64,000 bases of DNA from Streptomyces canus 299MFChir4.1 (GTDB lineage Bacteria > Actinomycetota > Actinomycetes > Streptomycetales > Streptomycetaceae), in assembly GCF_000383615.1 (NCBI RefSeq), contig NZ_KB911605.1:55988-119987 (forward strand), in the 5' to 3' direction. Of this stretch, positions 16,883-24,233 are shown piece by piece. The notes under the pieces are model-generated. The model ran no database searches. It was not told where the DNA came from and saw only the letters and a program-made list of their open reading frames with translations. The stretch's first letter is position 1. Every line of letters begins with the position of its first letter. The translations under genes and the position numbers were made by a program.

Positions 16883-16962
16883 ACTCAGGGGCGCGGGGCT
16901 GTGACATCAGCGGCTCCGCCGCGGGGCGCGACCAGCCCCCACCGGCCCGCAGCCGAAAACCG
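16883..16962. repeat. Dispersed Streptomyces 3'-end repeat
   Basis: CTCAGGGGCGCGGGGCTGTG, CGGCTCCGCCGCGGGGCGCG and ACCAGCCCCCACCGGCCCGC are the familiar consecutive parts of a repeat found after many Streptomyces genes. It can fold into GC-rich hairpins and probably terminates transcription here between two converging genes (the DUF6099-like gene and the interrupted small gene). Confidence 0.6.
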
Positions 16963-16965
16963 TCC

Positions 16966-17031
16966 TCAGCCGGCCTCCTCCTCGCCGACCCCCCGCCCCA
17001 CCGAACCCCCGGATCCCTGAAGGTCCGCGTC
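16966..17031 (-). pseudogene. 3' fragment of a 50-codon gene split by the integrative element
   Basis: Reading the minus strand from the CAGTGCCG core gives DADLQGSGGSVGRGVGEEEA, Gly and a TGA stop at 16966-16968. This has no start of its own. Joined in frame through the core to the minus-strand fragment at 24495-24581 it restores a 50-aa protein. It is therefore the displaced C-terminal part of a gene disrupted by insertion. The family is not recognised. Confidence 0.7.
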
Positions 17032-17039
17032 CAGTGCCG
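17032..17039. repeat. attL core (CAGTGCCG)
   Basis: Left copy of the 8-bp direct repeat. Chromosomal DNA (3' part of the split gene) is on its left, element DNA on its right. The reading frame across it is the same as at the right copy. Confidence 0.65.
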
Positions 17040-17077
17040 ACAGCTCCAACTTACGTCTGAGGGCGTATTTTTGAAGT

Positions 17078-18649
17078 ATGGCCACGAACCAGACAGCGCG
17101 GCAGCTCCGAGCCGTCATCTACACACGCATCAGTCATGACCCCTCCGGCAAGGCCGAGGGCGTCACCCGGCAGCAGGAAGCCTGCCGTAAGCTCGCCGCC
17201 GAACTCGGCTGGCGGATCGTCGGTGTAAAGACCGACGACGACCGCACCGCCATCGGCAAGAGCGGTGACCGCGCCCGGCGCCCGGCCTATGCGGAACTGC
17301 TCGACATGCTGTCCGCCCGTGAGGTCGACGCTGTGCTCGTCTGGCACACGGACCGCCTGTACCGGCAGGCACGTGACCTCGAACCGCTCATCGACATCGT
17401 GGAACGCACGCACGTCGTGATCCGGCCGGTCAAGCAGGGCGAGCTGGACCTTGCCACGGCGTCCGGGCGGATGGTCGCCCGTATCCTCGCCAGCGTGAGC
17501 ACGCACGAGGTGGAGCACGCCGTCGAGCGCATGAAGGCCAAGCATGAGGCGAACCGCCGGGCCGGGATCAACCACGGCGGCCCGCGCACCTTCGGATTCC
17601 GCGCCGTGAAGCCCAAGGCCGTCAAGGACCAAGCCCCCCAAGTCCCAAAGGTGGACCCGAGGGAAGCCGCACTGATCTGTGAGGCCGCCAACGCGGTGCT
17701 CGCCTACGCTGCTGATCCTGCGACCGGCCGCACCCTGACCGGCATCTGCCGCGACTGGAACGAACGCAAGATCCCCACCCCGCGTGGGAAGACGTGGACC
17801 ATCCAGTCCCTGCGTGGAGTGCTGCTCTCGCCCCGGATCGCCGGACGCATCGCGCACAAGGGTGAGGACGCTGGCCCGGCGCAGTGGGACGCCATCGTCG
17901 ACTACGACCTGTGGCTGGCCCTGCGCAACGTGCTCAAAGACCCCTCCCGGCGCCAGGGTTCTGGGGGTGACGACGACCGTCAACCCAAGTATCTCGGCTC
18001 GGGCCTGTACCGGTGCGGCCGGGACGGCTGCGGCGCCGTGGTCCGCCCGGGCGGAGCGAGGGCCGGGCAGCGCCAGCAGTACCGCTGTACCTCCAGCGCG
18101 CATATGATCCGCACTGCCGAGCCGGTCGACGACTTCGTGGAGCGCGTGATCGTCGCCCGGCTGTGCCGCGAGGACGCCCGAGCGGCCTTCTCCGCGCCCG
18201 TCGAGGCGCCCCCGGCTGGGGTGTCAGCCAAGGACCTGAACGCTCGTCATGCGACCCTGACGGCCCGGCTGGAGGCACTCGCGGAGACCTTCGCAGAGGA
18301 CGATGAGGCGGACCCCATGGAGTACCGGACCGCCTCCCGCAAGATCAAGGAACGGATCGCCGCCGTCGAGCAGGAGATCACCGAGGCCGCTGCCGCCGCT
18401 GCCTCCGCAGCGGCGCCGGGTCCGCTCGACAGCATTGACCTACCGGAGCTGGTCCGACGGCACGAGGCCGATTCGGACGACGCCCTCGTGTGGTGGCGCC
18501 AGACGTATCCGCTGGAGCGGCGCCGCAAGATCCTCACGCTGCTCGCCGAGGTGACCCTTATGCCTGGTCGGCGAGGTCGTCCGTTGGGTGTCGCCGCTGG
18601 AGGTCTTGATCCCGCCTCTGTCCGCATCGACTGGAAGGGAAACTGCTGA
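17078..18649 (+). CDS. Large serine recombinase (integrase)
   Basis: 523 aa. The N-terminal resolvase domain starts AVIYTRISHDPSG, with the nucleophile Ser19, and continues with GVTRQQEAC, RRPAYAELLDML, VWHTDRLYR and GRMVARILASVSTHEVEH. The recombinase domain (about 190-300) contains TLTGICRDWNERKIPTPRGKTWTIQSLRGVLLSPRIAG. A zinc ribbon follows (YRCGRDGCGAVVRPGG and YRCTSSAH, about 310-345) and then a coiled-coil-like helical stretch. This is the phiC31/Bxb1-type layout that joins attP and attB without host factors. The integrase of the surrounding element; it appears intact. Confidence 0.95.
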   Translation: MATNQTARQLRAVIYTRISHDPSGKAEGVTRQQEACRKLAAELGWRIVGVKTDDDRTAIGKSGDRARRPAYAELLDMLSAREVDAVLVWHTDRLYRQARDLEPLIDIVERTHVVIRPVKQGELDLATASGRMVARILASVSTHEVEHAVERMKAKHEANRRAGINHGGPRTFGFRAVKPKAVKDQAPQVPKVDPREAALICEAANAVLAYAADPATGRTLTGICRDWNERKIPTPRGKTWTIQSLRGVLLSPRIAGRIAHKGEDAGPAQWDAIVDYDLWLALRNVLKDPSRRQGSGGDDDRQPKYLGSGLYRCGRDGCGAVVRPGGARAGQRQQYRCTSSAHMIRTAEPVDDFVERVIVARLCREDARAAFSAPVEAPPAGVSAKDLNARHATLTARLEALAETFAEDDEADPMEYRTASRKIKERIAAVEQEITEAAAAAASAAAPGPLDSIDLPELVRRHEADSDDALVWWRQTYPLERRRKILTLLAEVTLMPGRRGRPLGVAAGGLDPASVRIDWKGNC

Positions 18650-18666
18650 CCCCCGCCCGCGCACTG

Positions 18667-18692
18667 GAGCCCCTGCCGACGGGTGGGGGCTC
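18667..18692. terminator. Hairpin between integrase and convergent nuclease-like gene
   Basis: GAGCCCC (18667-18673) pairs with GGGGCTC (18686-18692), extended outward by CACT/AGTG with a bulge. It lies between two converging stops. Confidence 0.6.
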
Positions 18693-18700
18693 AGTGCTGC

Positions 18701-19495
18701 CTACCGCGTGAGCCGGGACAGGAAGCTGTCCACGAACTTCTCAACCTCGGCCCGGCTCTTCACTTCCTCGACGTTCAGGCGGTCGACGTACCTCACCCCT
18801 GCGTTCAGGAGCAGACGGCTTCGGCTGTGGTCCCGCCCGGCGTGGCCCTTGTGCTGCGGCCCGTCGATCTCGATCACTCCGACGTACCCGCGATACGTGA
18901 TCAGCAGGTCGGGCTCAAAGGTCCAGCCCCTCACCCGCATGCCACACAGAGGCACGATCCCGATCGTCTCGTCGTCCGGCAGGGACTCCTGCCTCTCCCT
19001 GAGCACCCGGTACACGTCCAGCTCCCACTCGTTGGTGAAGCGCATCTGGTCTTCGACCGGGTGGCCGGGTTCGAGCTGCACCTTGCGTCCCTGGTTGCTC
19101 GGCTTGGGGCCGTCGGCGGTCTTCACCTGCCTACGCCAGTCCGGGCCGAGGCGGGGGATCGACGGCCGGGCGAGAAGTTGATCGATGGTCTTGCCCGAGC
19201 CCCACAACACCTCGCGCATCACCTCGGCGATGCCCTCCATGGCATCCTCGTCGTACGTCGGGTACAGGCCCGGCTCCACAACGAGCACGATCCGGTAGCC
19301 CTCCTGGTTGTACTCGGTGTCCCAGAGGCGCACCTCTGCCGAGGACACATCGGCGATCATCCGGGCGACGTCAGTCTTGTCGAGGTGATACGCCAATACA
19401 GCGCTCGTGCCGAGCAGCCACTCACTCACCAGGGGAGCGTTCTCGGGGGTGTCGAGGGCGTGGGACAGGTGGGGCGACGCCAGCTCATCACTCAT
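18701..19495 (-). CDS. DUF559-like PD-(D/E)XK nuclease-domain protein
   Basis: 264 aa from ATG 19495; an earlier in-frame start at 19519 is possible and neither has a good Shine-Dalgarno. The N-terminal ~150 residues are of unknown type. The C-terminal ~110 residues read ELDVYRVLRERQESL, FEPDLLITYRGYVGVIEIDGPQHKGHAGRDHSRSRLLLNAGVRYVDRL. The spacing PD-x11-EID followed by GPQH is the hallmark of Vsr/DUF559 endonuclease-like domains of the PD-(D/E)XK fold. As cargo of an integrative element it may act in restriction or element maintenance; no methyltransferase partner is present. Confidence 0.7.
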   Translation of the reverse strand: MSDELASPHLSHALDTPENAPLVSEWLLGTSAVLAYHLDKTDVARMIADVSSAEVRLWDTEYNQEGYRIVLVVEPGLYPTYDEDAMEGIAEVMREVLWGSGKTIDQLLARPSIPRLGPDWRRQVKTADGPKPSNQGRKVQLEPGHPVEDQMRFTNEWELDVYRVLRERQESLPDDETIGIVPLCGMRVRGWTFEPDLLITYRGYVGVIEIDGPQHKGHAGRDHSRSRLLLNAGVRYVDRLNVEEVKSRAEVEKFVDSFLSRLTR

Positions 19496-19603
19496 GCACG
19501 GAATTGTGGCAGCCACCACCGACTACGGAAGGGCGCCGGATCAAGCAGGGCTTCCGTCAACGTGGTCAGCCGGCAATGGGGTTGAGAACCGACCTAGGTA
19601 CGA

Positions 19604-19640
19604 CGGAGCCCGGCCGGGCAGCATCACCGGCCGGGCTCCG
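19604..19640. terminator. Strong 14-bp hairpin terminator
   Basis: CGGAGCCCGGCCGG (19604-19617) and CCGGCCGGGCTCCG (19627-19640) form a perfect 14-bp stem with a 9-nt loop, just beyond the stop of the three-gene minus-strand operon (19652). Confidence 0.8.
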
Positions 19641-19651
19641 CGCTGTTGGGG

Positions 19652-19837
19652 CTATGCCTCGGGGCGCCCTCGGTGACAGGTGCACCCGCACCGGCGCGCG
19701 AGCAATAAGCCGCCGCCGTGGGGCAAGGGCACGTCCTTGGTCTGCGTGCACTGGCCGTGCAGGTCCTCGTACCCGGGCTGCTGGGCGAGCGCGCACTCGG
19801 CCGACATGGCCGATGTGTCCACAGCGGGCGCGCTCAC
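19652..19837 (-). CDS. Small cysteine-rich hypothetical protein (element cargo)
   Basis: 61 aa from GTG 19837, which overlaps the stop of the upstream gene as GTGA and has GGGGAGAGG about 7 nt upstream. Residues include ECALAQQPGYEDLHGQCTQTKDVPLPHGGGLLLARRCGCTCHR, with cysteines spaced C..C..CxCxC plus His, suggesting a small zinc-binding fold. Similar short proteins occur in actinomycete integrative elements as far as I recall. Third gene of a tightly overlapping trio. Function unknown. Confidence 0.65.
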   Translation of the reverse strand: MSAPAVDTSAMSAECALAQQPGYEDLHGQCTQTKDVPLPHGGGLLLARRCGCTCHRGRPEA

Positions 19838-20055
19838 GGCGCCTCTCCCCGGCTCCGGGCGTTCGCCAGGGCCACACCCGCCGACAGCCTGTCCGCCGCC
19901 GTAGCGGGCCGCAGGGGGCCGCGAGCGTCCCACTCCCGCCCGCCGCCGACCGGCCTCAGTTGCCAGTACGGGCCCTCATGCCCCATCACCCGGCCGACCT
20001 TGCGCGTGGCCTCGTCCCACACCAGCTCGCCGGTCTCCGGCTCGTACCGGTTCAT
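19834..20055 (-). CDS. Small hypothetical protein (element cargo)
   Basis: 73 aa from ATG 20055, chosen because it overlaps the preceding stop as ATGA and has GGGGGT about 5 nt upstream; a GTG two codons earlier is also open. Sequence: MNRYEPETGELVWDEATRKV, then GRVMGHEGPYWQLRPVGGGREWD. Compact, with Trp and Tyr residues like a small beta-rich (SH3-like) domain. Middle gene of the trio; no assigned function. Confidence 0.7.
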   Translation of the reverse strand: MNRYEPETGELVWDEATRKVGRVMGHEGPYWQLRPVGGGREWDARGPLRPATAADRLSAGVALANARSRGEAP

Positions 20056-20258
20056 GCGCACCCCCGCTGGATCACGTCGGCCAGCCGGAGCGCGACGTCC
20101 GCCCGCACCCGGCCGAGGGTGATGAGGTTCAGGGCGGGCGACGCTTCGTCCGCCCCCAGGGACGGCAGCACGATCCCCGCTGCCGTCAGTGCTTCCCGCA
20201 GAGTTTCGACCGCCGCTGTGACATCCGAGGTGCCCGGCTCTTGCTGCGCTGTGACCAT
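20052..20258 (-). CDS. Small hypothetical protein (element cargo), first gene of trio
   Basis: 68 aa from ATG 20258. Mostly helical: AAVETLREALTAAGIVLPSL, then NLITLGRVRADVALRLADVIQRG. No strong Shine-Dalgarno is visible. It is divergent from the DUF6879 gene, and the 171-bp gap between them holds 17-bp direct repeats. The three genes overlap by 4 nt each, so they are surely co-translated. Confidence 0.65.
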   Translation of the reverse strand: MVTAQQEPGTSDVTAAVETLREALTAAGIVLPSLGADEASPALNLITLGRVRADVALRLADVIQRGCA

Positions 20259-20295
20259 GAACTCAGTGTTCTGGTATGCCAGTTGAGAGGGCTAG

Positions 20296-20343
20296 TGCCT
20301 ATACCCGTTTATTCTCGGGTAGGGACTGCCTATAGCCGTTTAT
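20296..20343 (+). promoter_or_regulatory. Direct-repeat operator-like sites upstream of DUF6879/XRE genes
   Basis: TGCCTATACCCGTTTAT (20296-20312) and TGCCTATAGCCGTTTAT (20327-20343) match at 16 of 17 positions with a 31-bp period, about three helical turns. They are AT-rich and lie 90-130 bp before the DUF6879 gene in a divergent intergenic region. They could bind the XRE regulator encoded at 21202; inference. Confidence 0.6.
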
Positions 20344-20429
20344 GTCCCCAGGGGCCCGGCGAACCCATACCGTCCACCCCCGAGCGCGTTGATCATGAGG
20401 GCATCCGTACCCGGCGAAAGGAACTGACC

Positions 20430-21185
20430 ATGGCGCGACGGCTGCGCTTCAACGGCACGGGCAGTGGCGTGAACGGCTGCCCCGCCGTGCACGAAGATCT
20501 CGACACCGGCGAAGTGATCATCCACGGACCGGCGCTCACCGACCCCGACGACATCGCCCGCCTGCGTCATCTTGGCGACGGTGAGGTGCCCATCGTCGTC
20601 CCGCGCGAACTGCTCGTCGACTTCGGCCCCAAGGAGGTCACCCGAGTGCCGAACATCATCGGCCTGGATGAGTTCGACCGGCTGTTCACCGGTTTCAAGC
20701 ACACGGCCTGGCGGCTGGAGACCCGCCGCCGGTACGCCTCCGACGAGGGCACCGACACCTACGCGCAGTTCCTCCGGGGCGAGCCCGTCGACTGGACCGG
20801 CCGGGACCCGGAGTGGTGCGCCGAGCGACGCGAACAGGTGGCGCTCGGCAAGCGGTTCGAACGCGTTCGCGTCGTCGACAACCCGCCCGCCCCGGGTCAG
20901 CTCTACCTGCTCGACAACGCCCGGCGGAACAGCTCCGTCGGCGAGGACATCCGGCAGCTCTGGCGGGCCGAGGCCGAACGGCTCCAGCTCCCCGAAGAAG
21001 ACTTCTGGATCTTCGACTCGCGGCTGGTGGCCCGGCTCAACTTCGACGACGCCGACAACCTGGCGAACGTGGAGCTGATCACGGAACCGGTGGAGGTCAA
21101 CCGGTACGCCCAGGCACGCGATGCCGCCACGCACTACGCCGTGCCGTACGAGGAATTCGCGGCGAGGCTCGCCGCCAGCGAGTAA
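20430..21185 (+). CDS. DUF6879-family protein
   Basis: 251 aa from ATG 20430, with GAAAGGA about 8 nt upstream. The first ~75 residues are variable. The rest matches the DUF6879 pattern as I know it: DEFDRLFTGFKHTAWRLETRRRYASD, GRDPEWCAERREQVALGKRFERVRVVDNPP, DIRQLWRAEAERLQLPEEDFWIFDSRLVARLNFD. These proteins occur in Streptomyces next to XRE/DUF5753 regulators, as here (16 bp gap), and may act with them. Biochemical function is unknown. Confidence 0.78.
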   Translation: MARRLRFNGTGSGVNGCPAVHEDLDTGEVIIHGPALTDPDDIARLRHLGDGEVPIVVPRELLVDFGPKEVTRVPNIIGLDEFDRLFTGFKHTAWRLETRRRYASDEGTDTYAQFLRGEPVDWTGRDPEWCAERREQVALGKRFERVRVVDNPPAPGQLYLLDNARRNSSVGEDIRQLWRAEAERLQLPEEDFWIFDSRLVARLNFDDADNLANVELITEPVEVNRYAQARDAATHYAVPYEEFAARLAASE

Positions 21186-21201
21186 GCAGGGAGCGGAACC
21201 G

Positions 21202-22050
21202 GTGACCACCGACTACCAGCAGGCGCGCGAAGCGCTCGGGGTGCGGCTGCGTGAGCTGCGGTTGTCCGCGCCGGACGGTCGGCTCACCGGCTCCGCGCTC
21301 GCCCGGCAGCTCGGCTGGCCGCAGCCCAAGGTCTCCAAGCTGGAGAACGGCCGACAGACCGCCACGCCCGACGACCTCCGCGCCTGGGCCGAGGGCACCG
21401 GCCAGCCGGACGCGTACGACGAACTGCTCGCCCGCCTAAGGGGGTTCGAGTCCCACATCCGTTCCTGGCGGCGGCAGCTCGCCTCGGGGCACAAGCCCGT
21501 GCAGGACACCCACCTGAGCGCGCACGCCGACGCCTCGGTGTTCCGGGGCTGGGAGTCGTCCATGGTCTTCGGCATCCTCCAGACCCCGGACTACGCGCGG
21601 TCGATCTTCACCCGGTATGCCGAACTCCAGCAGTCGCCCCGGGACACCGAGGGCGCCGTCCGCTCTCGCGTGAAGCGCCAGGAAGCCCTGTACGACCCCA
21701 CCAAGCGCTTCCACCTGATTCTATGGGAGGCCGCGCTCCGGGCCCTGGTGTGTCCGCCCTCGGTACTGGCCGCGCAGCTCGACCGGCTGTCCGGCGCCGT
21801 CGGGCTGGACACCGTGGAGCTGGGAATCATCCCGTTCAGCGCGTCGCTCAAGATCCCGCCCGCCACGGCCTTCTGGGTCTACGACGATGCCCGCGTGATC
21901 GTCGAGACCTGGCACTCGGAGCTGTGGATCGAGGACGAGCTCAGCGTGAACACCTACCTGCGGACGTGGAACACCTTGCGGGAGTCGGCGGTCTACGGCT
22001 CCGACGCGCATCGGCTCATCAGTGCCGCACGCCGGGACCTCAACGTCTGA
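21202..22050 (+). CDS. XRE-family regulator with DUF5753 ligand-type domain
   Basis: 282 aa from GTG 21202. An N-terminal Cro/C1 helix-turn-helix (about 8-70): LGVRLRELRLS, LTGSALARQLGWPQPKVSKLENGRQTATPDDLRAWAEGTG. The remaining ~180 residues are DUF5753: ESSMVFGILQTPDYARSIFTRYAEL, RQEALYDPTKRFHLILWEAALRALVCPPSVLAAQLDRL, VELGIIPFSA. This is the WhiJ-like class abundant in Streptomyces and usually paired with a small partner. Here it is co-oriented with DUF6879 and likely controls the element's promoters, including the 20296-20343 repeats. Confidence 0.9.
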   Translation: MTTDYQQAREALGVRLRELRLSAPDGRLTGSALARQLGWPQPKVSKLENGRQTATPDDLRAWAEGTGQPDAYDELLARLRGFESHIRSWRRQLASGHKPVQDTHLSAHADASVFRGWESSMVFGILQTPDYARSIFTRYAELQQSPRDTEGAVRSRVKRQEALYDPTKRFHLILWEAALRALVCPPSVLAAQLDRLSGAVGLDTVELGIIPFSASLKIPPATAFWVYDDARVIVETWHSELWIEDELSVNTYLRTWNTLRESAVYGSDAHRLISAARRDLNV

Positions 22051-22259
22051 CCCGGCGATCAAGCGGCTGACCCGTCAGACCACGGCTGCGCGAGAGAGTG
22101 TTAGGCCGGAGCGCTTCTCAGACCTTTGACGGGGTCTGACTGATCAGATGCGCGATCGCCGGGATAGCCGCAGGCCGGAGGCCCTTTCGGAGGGCTGACC
22201 GGCCGAGCCGACGACGACGGCCTGATCAGGGTCTGACAGGAGCCCCGAACCGGGCTGAC
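22045..22259. repeat. Iterated (G/T)CTGAC motifs downstream of the XRE gene
   Basis: GTCTGAC at 22045, 22134 and 22231, GGCTGAC at 22065, 22193 and 22253, and inverted GTCAGAC at 22074: seven copies in 215 bp. The stretch is non-coding apart from the end of the XRE gene. The irregular spacing suggests dispersed protein-binding sites rather than a simple tandem repeat. Confidence 0.5.
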
Positions 22260-22263
22260 AGCC

Positions 22264-22440
22264 GTGTCACCCACCCGGGACAGCCGTGTCCCGGGAGGGT
22301 GACACGGGAGGGACACGCTGTCCCCGTGTCACGGTGTTGTCCCCCGACCGGGGACACGGGCGGGGGACAACTGATCCCCCGTGTCCCCGTGTTGTCCCGT
22401 GTCCCGGACAACCGTTCCCGTCTGTCCCCCGTGTTGTCCC
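22264..22440. repeat. Array of TGTCCC/GGGACA inverted repeats with a 42-nt nested palindrome
   Basis: Twelve copies of TGTCCC or its complement GGGACA occur between 22277 and 22440 in both orientations. At 22264-22305 GTGTCACCC / GGGTGACAC and inside it CCCGGGACA / TGTCCCGGG form a nested palindrome with one A-A mismatch and a GCCG loop. A second palindrome, GTGACACGGG (22299-22308) / CCCGTGTCAC (22323-22332), overlaps it. No gene lies in 22051-22510. It resembles an iteron, partition or transfer-origin region; the function is unproven. Confidence 0.7.
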
Positions 22441-22510
22441 CGGCGGGGCTCCGTCGTCAGGTTCTCCATGCTCCTGGGAAGTTGAGTGCCGGCTGGCAGG
22501 TCTGCCCAGC

Positions 22511-22717
22511 TCAGGCGGGCCAGTACCGCCCGTCGCCGTCCCGGCGGACCAGTGACCGGTACAGCACCTCGGACAAGCCCTCGGTGATGAGCAGCCGCAT
22601 CTGCACGCCGTCGGCCGCCTCCAGCAGCTCGGGGCGTGTCAGACCCGGGTGCTCGGAGACGAAGGCTGCCAGTATCCGCCGCTGCCCGGGGTTGATCTGC
22701 GGCAGATGAGCGCTCAA
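22511..22717 (-). CDS. Small putative DNA-binding protein (element cargo)
   Basis: About 68 aa if it starts at TTG 22717, which overlaps the preceding stop (TTGA). No ATG or GTG exists in a sensible place. Sequence includes NPGQRRILAAFVSEHPGLTRPELLEAADGVQMRLLITEGLSEVLYRSLVRRDGDGRYW, which looks like a short winged-helix. It lies directly beside the TGTCCC array and could bind it; that is inference. Confidence 0.5.
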   Translation of the reverse strand: MSAHLPQINPGQRRILAAFVSEHPGLTRPELLEAADGVQMRLLITEGLSEVLYRSLVRRDGDGRYWPA

Positions 22718-23061
22718 CTCAGGCCCGCCTGGATCAAGTTGTCCGCGATCTGCTCGTGCACGTCCTCCAGCAGGCCGGGCATCAGCTCCCCGAGGGCCCG
22801 GGGGTCGCTGGGCAGCATCCACTGCCGCACGATCCGCATCGCCTCGACGTACGCGGCGGCCTGCCGCTCCATCCGGGCCAGCTCGGGAAAGTGAGCGTCC
22901 ATCACGGCAGGCTTCGCGGCGGCCAGCGTGACGCCGGTCTGCTGCTCCACCACCCGGACCACGGCGGCCGACGCCTCTGCCGACGCGCGCTGGATGTCGG
23001 CCAGCGCCTCCCGCCCGGCCTCAGCTATCCGTTCGCGTTCTCGGTCCAGTTCACCAGGCAT
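22714..23061 (-). CDS. Helical hypothetical protein (element cargo)
   Basis: 115 aa from ATG 23061. Charged and strongly helical: ERIAEAGREALADIQRASAEASAAVVRVVEQQTG, then HFPELARMERQAAAYVEAMRIVRQWM. No membrane segment or catalytic motif. First of a two-gene minus-strand unit, with only 8 bp between its start and that of the plus-strand gene at 23070, so promoters must overlap the coding regions. Confidence 0.6.
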   Translation of the reverse strand: MPGELDRERERIAEAGREALADIQRASAEASAAVVRVVEQQTGVTLAAAKPAVMDAHFPELARMERQAAAYVEAMRIVRQWMLPSDPRALGELMPGLLEDVHEQIADNLIQAGLS

Positions 23062-23069
23062 GGTTCGCA

Positions 23070-23375
23070 GTGGCCGCAGCCGTGCCCGACCTGGACGAGG
23101 GCTTCCGCCGCAAGCTCCAGGAGTACGCGCTGACGGTCGCGGGCCGGACGCTGGCGGCCGAGTCGGGCGCCGACCTCGGCCCCGAGCCCGAGGCTCCCCG
23201 GCCGCAACTCGCCCTGCCTCCGGGCCCGTCGGCCCCCGAGCTGCCGCGCTGGCGCGAGCGGGACAGCGTGGACGAGGTACTGGATCAACTGGCCGCGATA
23301 CAGGACGAGTTCGGAGATCTGCTCAACGAGGAGGGCGACGATGGACCGGAAGATGATCAAGGCGAAGCTGCGTGA
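23070..23375 (+). CDS. Acidic hypothetical protein (element cargo)
   Basis: 101 aa from GTG 23070; GTG 23082 is an alternative. DLDEGFRRKLQEYALTVAGRTLAAESG at the N-terminus, a Pro/Glu-rich middle and an acidic tail. Its 3' end overlaps the next gene by 35 bp. Function unknown; the arrangement with its neighbours suggests a compact operon. Confidence 0.55.
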   Translation: MAAAVPDLDEGFRRKLQEYALTVAGRTLAAESGADLGPEPEAPRPQLALPPGPSAPELPRWRERDSVDEVLDQLAAIQDEFGDLLNEEGDDGPEDDQGEAA

Positions 23376-23622
23376 ACTCGCAGCCGACCCCGGCCAGCCG
23401 GGTGCGGCGGCCGAGGTACAGCGGCTCAAGGGTGCCCTGCGACGCCTGCCCCGCACGCAGCCCGAAAAGGCTCAGTCGGCCGAGCGCACCCGCTCCGACA
23501 CCTTACTGCCCGACGGCCTGTCCGAGGCCGACCGGGCCGCCGTGGAGACGTGGCCCCCGGAGTTGTGCGCCCGGCTGCACGATCACGCCCTGACGCAGAC
23601 CATCCTGCCGTGGCGGGTCTGA
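23341..23622 (+). CDS. Basic helical hypothetical protein (element cargo)
   Basis: 93 aa from ATG 23341, preceded by GAGGAGG at good spacing. Begins MDRKMIKAKLRELAADPGQP and contains RLKGALRRLPRTQPEKAQS, then LSEADRAAVETWPPELCARLHDHALTQTILPW. Overlaps the end of the previous gene, implying coupled expression of an acidic and a basic partner. No recognisable family. Confidence 0.6.
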   Translation: MDRKMIKAKLRELAADPGQPGAAAEVQRLKGALRRLPRTQPEKAQSAERTRSDTLLPDGLSEADRAAVETWPPELCARLHDHALTQTILPWRV

Positions 23623-23690
23623 CGTACCAACTTCTGTGCCGTGCCGTGGCGTTCGCCCGTGGGACGCCAGTCCGTCCATACGATCTCACC

Positions 23691-24233
23691 ATGGCATTGG
23701 AACCTGTTGAGGCCACGCTGATAGCCGCGTCGGTCGGGGCCCTCGCCTCGACCGCCGGTGTGCTGCTCAACAACCGGCTGACCCGTGAACGTGAGCGCCA
23801 GCACCGTGTGTGGGAGCGTCGCATGAACACCTACCAGGAGGTTTTGCGCACCCGGCAGATGCTGGCACGACATCGGGCGGAGCTGCTCCGGACGCAGTCG
23901 TCCAAGATGGACTTCATCGACCCGGAAAGGGAACTCAACGCGGCATCCCTGACCCGGGTCCAGTTGGACATGTTCGGCACATTCGGGATCAGGACCGTGG
24001 ACATGCTTGTCTGGGTGGCGTTCAACCACTGGGCCCGCGCTGTGTCGGAGTGGCGGGAGCTGCACGCCCGTGCCACGGCCCACCTCAATGACCACGACCT
24101 GTGGGGTGAGGTCGACAAGAAGTGGGAGGAGATCAAAGACCTCTCCAAGACCCTCGACCTGGCTGACACAAGGCTGACCGAGGCCATCCGGGAAGAAGCC
24201 GACTTCAAGGAGTACGGCACACGCACGCGGTAG
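23691..24233 (+). CDS. Membrane-anchored hypothetical protein (element cargo)
   Basis: 180 aa from ATG 23691. One N-terminal membrane helix (EATLIAASVGALASTAGVLL, about 5-25) is followed by a highly charged cytoplasmic domain: NRLTRERERQHRVWERRMNTYQEVLRTRQMLARHRAELLR and later DLWGEVDKKWEEIKDLSKTLDLADTRL. The topology, one helix plus a long helical domain, is shared by many accessory proteins of unknown role. Last gene of the element before attR; 24234-24476 holds nothing I can identify. Confidence 0.65.
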   Translation: MALEPVEATLIAASVGALASTAGVLLNNRLTRERERQHRVWERRMNTYQEVLRTRQMLARHRAELLRTQSSKMDFIDPERELNAASLTRVQLDMFGTFGIRTVDMLVWVAFNHWARAVSEWRELHARATAHLNDHDLWGEVDKKWEEIKDLSKTLDLADTRLTEAIREEADFKEYGTRTR

